From contig JAKOWQ010000427.1 in assembly GCA_029781465.1 (NCBI GenBank), forward strand, positions 1 to 11,018: a DNA stretch of 11,018 bases, read 5' to 3'. A program made the translations under genes and the position numbers. Numbering within the stretch: position 1 is the first letter of the stretch; every line of letters starts with the position of its first letter. This document shows, one piece after another, positions 6,783-11,018 of this stretch. The notes beneath the pieces were generated by a model. It worked only from the letters and a program-made list of their open reading frames with translations, ran no database searches and was not told where the DNA came from. The stretch comes from Pseudomonadota bacterium. GTDB taxonomy: Bacteria; Pseudomonadota; Alphaproteobacteria; Sphingomonadales; Sphingomonadaceae.

Positions 6783-7634
6783 CAAGCGCGCCCTGGTCTG
6801 GCGCGGCGCATCGTCGCCTTTCCGCTAACTCTGCTGCTGCTTGCTGCGGTCCCTTTCATCCTGCTTTACGGCGGCGCGATGGTGGCGGCGGCTTCGATAC
6901 CGCAACTGCGCGATACGCCCGGACAGCCGCTGATCGTGCTGGCCGTGGTGGCGATCGCGGCGCTGCTCTGGCGCCTTTTCCAGCACCACGTTGAAAGGCG
7001 CGAGGATGCCGAACTGGCACTCGCCGGAGCCGGACGCGAGCTTGTTCAAGGACTAGCGGCGGGGTTTGTGTTGTTCTGCTCGGTCGTGGCGATCACGATT
7101 GCCTTGGGCGGCATGAAAATCACCGCAATCAACGGCATTGGCCAGCTTTGGGCACTGTTGGCGATGGCAGTCGGCTCGGGCTTTTTTGAGGAACTGATCT
7201 TTCGGGGAATCCTGTTTCGCCAGGTTGAAGCGATGCTAGGATCGTGGGCCGCACTGGTTCTGACTTCGGCGCTATTCGGCGCCTCGCATCTGGCCAATCC
7301 GGGCGCGACGTGGTTCGCTGCCTTTGCCATTGCGGTGGAAGCAGGAATCCTGTTGGGAGCCGCCTATATGTTCACCCGCCGCCTGTGGCTGGCAATCGGC
7401 ATCCATGTCGCATGGAACTTCACGCAGGGCTGGGTGTTCAGCGCGCCGGTTTCAGGCGGCAAGGCGCCGCTGGGCCTCCTGGTTACCACCCGTTCGGGTC
7501 CGGAATGGCTTACGGGCGGCGCTTTCGGGCTTGAAGCAAGCCTGATCGCGCTGGTGCTGGCTACCGCGCTGGGGCTGTTCCTGTTGTGGCGCGCGATCGC
7601 CGCCGGGCAATTGCGCCGCCCATTCTGGCTCTAG
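6765..7634 (+). CDS. CPBP family intramembrane metalloprotease (CAAX protease / bacteriocin-processing type)
   Basis: 289 residues with about seven or eight hydrophobic segments (roughly 16-44, 54-70, 92-117, 123-142, 160-175, 183-203, 205-222, 255-278). The family motifs are present: EELIFR with Glu142, Glu143 and Arg147, FGASHLAN with His175, and HVAWNF with His214 and Asn218. These Glu and His residues form the intramembrane catalytic site of the CAAX prenyl protease 2/CPBP group. In bacteria such proteins mature bacteriocins, give immunity to them, or act in signalling; no bacteriocin gene is visible nearby. The start is the first possible in frame, as a TAG lies at 6759-6761. No ribosome site precedes it, and the start codon sits inside a 22-bp palindrome, so initiation may be leaderless or controlled. 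The stop TAG overlaps the stop of the convergent 450-aa gene in a shared CTAG. Confidence 0.9.
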   Translation: MSELIHQARPGLARRIVAFPLTLLLLAAVPFILLYGGAMVAAASIPQLRDTPGQPLIVLAVVAIAALLWRLFQHHVERREDAELALAGAGRELVQGLAAGFVLFCSVVAITIALGGMKITAINGIGQLWALLAMAVGSGFFEELIFRGILFRQVEAMLGSWAALVLTSALFGASHLANPGATWFAAFAIAVEAGILLGAAYMFTRRLWLAIGIHVAWNFTQGWVFSAPVSGGKAPLGLLVTTRSGPEWLTGGAFGLEASLIALVLATALGLFLLWRAIAAGQLRRPFWL

Positions 7635-8983
7635 CGGCGCAAACGGGAAAGAAGTGTGACAACCTTCGCCCCGACCCTGGCCCACAGACCGGGCCTCGGC
7701 AACGCGGCATCGGTCGCTTCCACTTCGGGCATCGACGACTGTGGCGGGGGTTCGACCGGCGCCGTTGTCACCGGCTCCGGTTCGGTGTCGATTTCGGAAT
7801 AGAACGCCAGCAGGCTCTGCAGACGTTGTTGCAGGTCGTCACCGGGTGGCGGAATCTCGAAACTGGTAACTTTGCCGTCGTTTGACGCGGGTGCCGCCGG
7901 TTCTTCGGGATCGCCCCAGTCCTCCCAGTCGCCCCAGTCCTCCCGGTCCGGTTCGGGTGAGGCATCGCGTTCGGGCACGAGGCCGCCGAGGCCAGCCAGC
8001 GCATGAACCTTGCGGTCCGGCTTCTTGGCGAGCAGCGGCAGGTCTCTTTCCAGCTCAGACGGCCCGTTTGGCTGCTCTGGCGGAACCTGCGGCGAATCCT
8101 CGCTCGCGTGAGTCTGGTGGCGCAACCGGGCGATGCGATCGGCCATTTCCTGCTCGTTTTCCTCTAGCGTCAGGACTGCGCGCTTCTTGGCGCGGGGTAT
8201 GCCGGTCATCAGCAGACTGCTGTAGCGGGGCAGCGGCGCACCGTTCACCGTCTCGGGCTGATCTTCCAGCTCGGTCAGGGCTTCGGGCATGCCGGCAACA
8301 GGAACATCGAAATAGGGATAGACGTCGTTGCTCCCTGCCATCACGCAGAGCGGACGCGGCAACCCGTCGGCGGCGATCCGGTCGGTTACGGCCTGAACCA
8401 GCAGTGCCGAAAGCAGGCAGGAACCCAGCGAGCCCGCGCGGATGCCATCTTCGTCGGGTTCCTCGCTGGCGAGCAACGCGGCCTCAAGATTGGCAAGCGC
8501 GCCATGCAGATCGTCGATACCATCGACAGCCAGGGCGCTGTCGGTCGTTTCCGCGTCGCCGCTCCAGGTGCAACCGAACGACGAATAGCCCCCCAGCAGA
8601 TCGTCGCGGGTGCTCCTGGAGAATGGAAAGGCATTGTCCGAGTAGTAGCCGATCTCGATATGGGGATTGAGCCGCCCTTCGGCATCGGGACCTGGAGCCT
8701 CTTCGCCCGGCCAGCCGAAAGAAACCGAAATTGCCGAGATAAGGTGCCCGGGTACATCGCGGCGGCGCACCGCGTCACCCAGCGTTTCCCATCCGCGCAG
8801 GACAAGGTCGTCCGGAGTGACGGTCAGAAAGCGGGTGGGCAGAATCTTGCCAGGTCCGGCATAGGGCTCAAGCAGCGCGCGCAGACGCTCGATGGCCACG
8901 CCTGGGCGGCCTTCGCGCAATCTGTTTTCAATCGAACGCCGAAAATCTTCTTCGTTCAATCCACCGATGACGAGCGCATTCAC
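7631..8983 (-). CDS. Hypothetical protein, 450 aa, globular N-terminus with acidic disordered C-terminus
   Basis: I recall similar hypothetical proteins in sphingomonads but no function. The start is GTG at 8981-8983 (MNALVIGG...), as no ATG is in frame nearby; a GGGAAC lies about 8 bases upstream as a modest ribosome site. Residues about 1-275 look folded: a helical start (EEDFRRSIENRLREG), FLTVTPDDLVLRGWETL (about 52-68), HIEIGYYSDNAFPFS (about 108-122), a segment with a Cys at 138, a helix-rich stretch (about 155-205), and PLCVMAGSNDVYPYFDVPV (about 211-229). Residues about 285-430 are Pro/Glu/Asp/Ser-rich and probably disordered, with DWGDWEDWGD (349-358) from an 18-bp tandem repeat. The last 20 residues form a basic amphipathic helix (LWARVGAKVVTLLSRLRR), which could bind membrane or a partner. 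It has no signal peptide or clear membrane span. It lies 96 bases downstream of the metallopeptidase gene on the same strand. Confidence 0.85.
   Translation of the reverse strand: MNALVIGGLNEEDFRRSIENRLREGRPGVAIERLRALLEPYAGPGKILPTRFLTVTPDDLVLRGWETLGDAVRRRDVPGHLISAISVSFGWPGEEAPGPDAEGRLNPHIEIGYYSDNAFPFSRSTRDDLLGGYSSFGCTWSGDAETTDSALAVDGIDDLHGALANLEAALLASEEPDEDGIRAGSLGSCLLSALLVQAVTDRIAADGLPRPLCVMAGSNDVYPYFDVPVAGMPEALTELEDQPETVNGAPLPRYSSLLMTGIPRAKKRAVLTLEENEQEMADRIARLRHQTHASEDSPQVPPEQPNGPSELERDLPLLAKKPDRKVHALAGLGGLVPERDASPEPDREDWGDWEDWGDPEEPAAPASNDGKVTSFEIPPPGDDLQQRLQSLLAFYSEIDTEPEPVTTAPVEPPPQSSMPEVEATDAALPRPGLWARVGAKVVTLLSRLRR
7911..7946 (-). repeat. Two copies of an 18-bp tandem repeat inside the 450-aa gene
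   Basis: 7911-7928 and 7929-7946 are the same 18-bp unit (plus strand TCGCCCCAGTCCTCCC plus AG or GG) with a single mismatch. Each 18-mer is itself two similar 9-mers. On the coding strand the array encodes alternating DWG/DWE triplets. The mismatch changes a TGG (Trp) to CGG (Arg), giving DREDWGDWEDWGD. Confidence 0.85.
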
Positions 8984-9079
8984 CTGCCTGTTCCCGAAAA
9001 CTGCCGGGACGACTGTGCCGTGAATTGGTTGATTTGAGGTTACGAATTGGCTTTCCCTTTGGCTTGCAGAAGCCAGAAT
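8984..9079 (-). other. 96-bp intergenic spacer with a hairpin and direct repeats
   Basis: Between the metallopeptidase stop and the GTG of the 450-aa gene. A perfect hairpin TGGCTT-GCAG-AAGCCA (9060-9075, plus-strand reading) begins five bases after the stop; no T-run follows on the minus strand. A second AAGCCA on the minus strand (around 9047-9052) could pair with the same arm instead. GAATTGG occurs twice (9022-9028 and 9044-9050), 22 bp apart. The spacer is more AT-rich than its surroundings and could hold a promoter, but I see no convincing -35/-10 pair. Confidence 0.4.
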
Positions 9080-10630
9080 CTATTCCTCTTCGCTTTCATC
9101 TTTCGCATTGGGATCGGGCATCTTGGGCCGCAACAGGGGTATCGCGGCTTCCACCTGCCCGGCTTCAATCTGCGCGACGATGCTTCGGTACTTGTCCCGG
9201 CGTTTGCCCTGGTGGGGAGAATTGACGATCGGACCCAGTACCGCGATGGTTTCGCGTCCACGCTTCTCAGTCAGAAGCTGATAAGCAAGAGTCAGACGGA
9301 TGGTGTCGTCGAACGGCGCTAGCTCGAACGCCCTTTCAAGGGCGACCAATGCGCCCTCTGGTGGTGCCGCGTTGGCAAAAAGAAAGGTGTTGTAGTAGCC
9401 TGCCAGAGCTTCGGCATTGTCGGGATCTATCCGGTTTGCCAGCAGATAATGCTCGCGGGCGCGGGTGAATTGGGCGCTTTCCTTGCGCCCCCGCTCCATG
9501 CTGGAACGGGCGAGAAGCAGTTCGCCCAAGACCGATCGGGGGTCCATAGTCAGAGCCCTGGTTGCGTGTGCTTCGCCCGCATCCAGATTTTGAGCGTCGA
9601 TTTCGGCCTCGCTAGCCATCAGCAGTACCGTTTCGTCGTTGGGGAACTGCTCCAGCACCTTTCGGGCACGCGCTGCCAGTCCGGGCGCCTGCTTGGCAGT
9701 TACCCCGCGGCGTGAGCGAAGCTGCAAGGGGATGGCGGCGGATTCGGCATCCGAAAGCTGCTGCAATTCCACGGATGGGGGAACATATCCCGGGAATCGC
9801 GCCACCAGACCCCGGATCCTGCCCTTCCGATAAGCGCTGACTTCTTTGCCCAGCTTCTTGAGATCACCAAAAGCAGCGCGTGCGGCGTCGATAGATTTTT
9901 CGCCCTTGTTCAGGCGATTGAGATAGTCCCGAAGCTGATCGGCCCGGCTCGGTTCGAAGCTCAGATAGCTGGTCAGCAACCATCCACCGGCATAGACCGT
10001 GTTAACATCAAGAAGCTTGGGAGGGTCGAAAAACACGGTCAGATCGGGATCAAAGGTCTTGAGTGCGTAGGCGCGATCTTTCGAAGGGGCTCCAAGCTCG
10101 AAGCCATCGGGAGTGAGCTTGAGCGTGCCGAACACTTCGGCAAGTCCTTCGCTGTACCAGACAGGATAGGCGGCCGGAGAATGCTGAAACATAAAGTAAT
10201 GCGTGTATTCATGAAACAGAATTTCGTTCGGGTCAGCCCAATCACGCCTGGAAATGCCGGGGCCAACGGTGGCGTTGGCCATGCGAAGCGGTACAAAGGC
10301 AACCGAAGCGCCAGCGCGAGGGATAAAGAATCCGGCAACTCCGCTCCCTGGGGCGCCAATTAGCATCTCCATGTCGTCGGAATCACCAAACTGGTAAACT
10401 GCGAGCTTCGCTGAAGGTGAGTTGCTCTCATCGCGAGCACCCGTGCTGGTGACAATTCGAAGCACCTGGTCGAGGCGTTCCATCTTGACCGCCAATTGCT
10501 CGGTCTCCTCACGGCTCCCTTCCGAATAGATAACAAAGTGCTTCGTGGTCCCCTTCCACCATTGGGCGGCTTGCGCGGGTGATGAGAGAGCCATGAACAG
10601 GGTGATCGCAGCAATGATTCTGAGCAACAT
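9080..10630 (-). CDS. Exported gluzincin-type metallopeptidase (HExxH) with TPR-like C-terminal region
   Basis: 516 residues. The ATG at 10628-10630 follows an AGGAGA ribosome site and opens a signal peptide (MLLRIIAAITLFMALSSPAQA, cleavage near residue 21); a longer frame would run into priA and bury the signal. After WWKGTTKHFVIYSEG comes a MA-like peptidase domain with the zinc motif HEYTH (His140, Glu141, His144). Downstream is WYSEGLAEVFG, which supplies the likely third ligand (Glu161, with Glu165 following). This matches the Peptidase_MA_2/DUF1570-like pattern of periplasmic peptidases. Residues about 310-490 contain helical pairs resembling tetratricopeptide repeats (AHATRALTMDPRS, LLANRIDPDNAEAL, ALERAFELAPFDDT), suited to binding protein partners. 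The tail is acidic (DESEEE). Sampled lines of the gene are near 52% GC against about 73% in flanking genes. A separate promoter is likely just upstream. Peptidase class is well supported; substrate unknown. Confidence 0.88.
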   Translation of the reverse strand: MLLRIIAAITLFMALSSPAQAAQWWKGTTKHFVIYSEGSREETEQLAVKMERLDQVLRIVTSTGARDESNSPSAKLAVYQFGDSDDMEMLIGAPGSGVAGFFIPRAGASVAFVPLRMANATVGPGISRRDWADPNEILFHEYTHYFMFQHSPAAYPVWYSEGLAEVFGTLKLTPDGFELGAPSKDRAYALKTFDPDLTVFFDPPKLLDVNTVYAGGWLLTSYLSFEPSRADQLRDYLNRLNKGEKSIDAARAAFGDLKKLGKEVSAYRKGRIRGLVARFPGYVPPSVELQQLSDAESAAIPLQLRSRRGVTAKQAPGLAARARKVLEQFPNDETVLLMASEAEIDAQNLDAGEAHATRALTMDPRSVLGELLLARSSMERGRKESAQFTRAREHYLLANRIDPDNAEALAGYYNTFLFANAAPPEGALVALERAFELAPFDDTIRLTLAYQLLTEKRGRETIAVLGPIVNSPHQGKRRDKYRSIVAQIEAGQVEAAIPLLRPKMPDPNAKDESEEE

Positions 10631-10643
10631 TTCTTCGGTCTCC

Positions 10644-10655
10644 TGGGGTTCCCCA
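10644..10655. repeat. 12-bp palindrome upstream of the metallopeptidase ribosome site
   Basis: TGGGG-TT-CCCCA is a 5-bp-arm inverted repeat lying directly after the candidate -10 box, so it would span the predicted transcript start (about 10649) and abut the AGGAGA ribosome site. It could be a repressor site or a chance repeat. Confidence 0.4.
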
Positions 10656-10684
10656 ATCCTGCTGGAAGTTCCCCTCTGGTTCAA
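10656..10684 (-). promoter_or_regulatory. Candidate sigma70-like promoter for the metallopeptidase gene
   Basis: On the minus strand TTGAAC (10679-10684) and CAGGAT (10656-10661) are separated by 17 bases, 26 bases before the start codon. The -35 matches TTGACA at four positions and the -10 matches TATAAT at three. It lies in the 70-base gap after the priA stop, so the peptidase gene need not depend on read-through from priA. Confidence 0.35.
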
Positions 10685-10700
10685 GTGGTTGCGCGAGCGA

Positions 10701-11018
10701 CTAGACGAAGCTGTAGGGATCAATGTCCACGCCGATCCGTACGCCCTGCGGAGAAGACAGTGACGCCAGCCACTGGCGGATCACATCCTGAAGCTGTGCC
10801 GAGCGGCGGGCATTGATCAGCAGGCGATAGCGCCCGCGCAGCAGCGCCAGCGGGGCAAGGGCAGGGCCAAGCACCAGCACATCGGGCAGGTGCGGCCTTG
10901 TCCCGCCGATCGCGCGGGCGGCTTCGCGGGCTTCGGCCTCGTCCTCGCTGGAAACGATGATCGCCGCCCAGCGTCCGAACGGCGGGGCGCCAGCCTCGCG
11001 CCGGGCTTCGGCCTCGGC
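10701..11018 (-). CDS. priA: Primosomal replication protein N' (PriA helicase), C-terminal 105 residues
   Basis: The reading frame enters from the right edge of the window and ends at TAG 10701-10703. It encodes the last 105 residues of PriA: a PPFGRWAAIIVSS segment, then GPALAPLALLRGRYRLLINARR (split: GPALAPLALLRGRY and RLLINARRS), and the ending VRIGVDIDPYSF followed by Val. This is the C-terminal domain of PriA, which helps bind DNA at stalled forks. The helicase motifs and zinc-binding cysteines lie outside the window. PriA restarts replication at collapsed forks by loading the replicative helicase. The frame is intact with no sign of decay. Composition is typical of the high-GC core genes (one sampled line 73% GC), in contrast to the next gene downstream. 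Confidence 0.93.
   Translation of the reverse strand, partial: AEAEARREAGAPPFGRWAAIIVSSEDEAEAREAARAIGGTRPHLPDVLVLGPALAPLALLRGRYRLLINARRSAQLQDVIRQWLASLSSPQGVRIGVDIDPYSFV

Noticed and set aside
6765..7634. CPBP protease as part of a bacteriocin locus
   Set aside because: No leader peptide, modification enzyme or dedicated exporter gene is visible on either side.
7911..7946. Tandem repeat as a possible CRISPR or minisatellite array
   Set aside because: Only two direct copies with no spacers, in frame inside a coding region; it is a coding tandem duplication.
10631..10723. Extending the metallopeptidase gene to an ATG at 10723
   Set aside because: This would overlap the end of priA and place 31 residues before an obvious signal peptide that has its own AGGAGA ribosome site.

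Overview
The window is a gene-dense stretch of high-GC bacterial chromosome, most likely from an alphaproteobacterium of the order Sphingomonadales (Erythrobacter, Novosphingobium or a relative). The GC-rich third codon positions, the minimal intergenic space and the style of several proteins suggest this: the secreted S9 peptidase, the DUF1203 protein and the 450-residue hypothetical protein. That placement is inference from familiarity, not from a search. I see no rRNA, tRNA, insertion sequence, CRISPR array or phage gene.

Layout. (1) 3-620 (+) is the 3' end of a DJ-1/PfpI-type protein. It converges with the secreted S9 prolyl-oligopeptidase-family peptidase (622-2700, -), with one base between the two stop codons. 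(2) A trypsin-like serine protease with a signal peptide and a transmembrane hairpin (2803-4353, -) reads in the same direction as the S9 gene. Across a 99-bp gap it diverges from a tight (+) operon: DUF1203 protein (4453-4929), Ada alkylation-repair protein and regulator (4929-5948), and an isocitrate lyase/PEP mutase-family enzyme (5945-6721). The genes in this operon overlap by 1 and 4 bases. (3) A CPBP/CAAX-type membrane protease (6765-7634, +) follows. Its start codon lies inside a 22-bp near-perfect palindrome. It converges with an unrecognised 450-aa acidic protein (7631-8983, -), and the two genes share a CTAG as overlapping stop codons. (4) Upstream of that, also on the minus strand, come an exported HExxH metallopeptidase with a TPR-like C-terminus (9080-10630) and the C-terminal end of the primosomal helicase PriA (10701-11018).

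How the genes work together. Four of the nine complete genes encode probable peptidases of the cell envelope (S9, trypsin-like, CPBP, gluzincin), but they do not form one operon. The one clearly co-translated unit is DUF1203-ada-PEP mutase-like, which ties two poorly understood proteins to repair of DNA alkylation.

Nothing here is a recognised defence or mobile system. The least explained items are the palindrome over the CPBP start codon, which may go with a leaderless transcript, the DUF1203-ada-lyase coupling, the 450-aa protein with its internal 18-bp tandem duplication, and the lower GC of the metallopeptidase gene compared with its neighbours.
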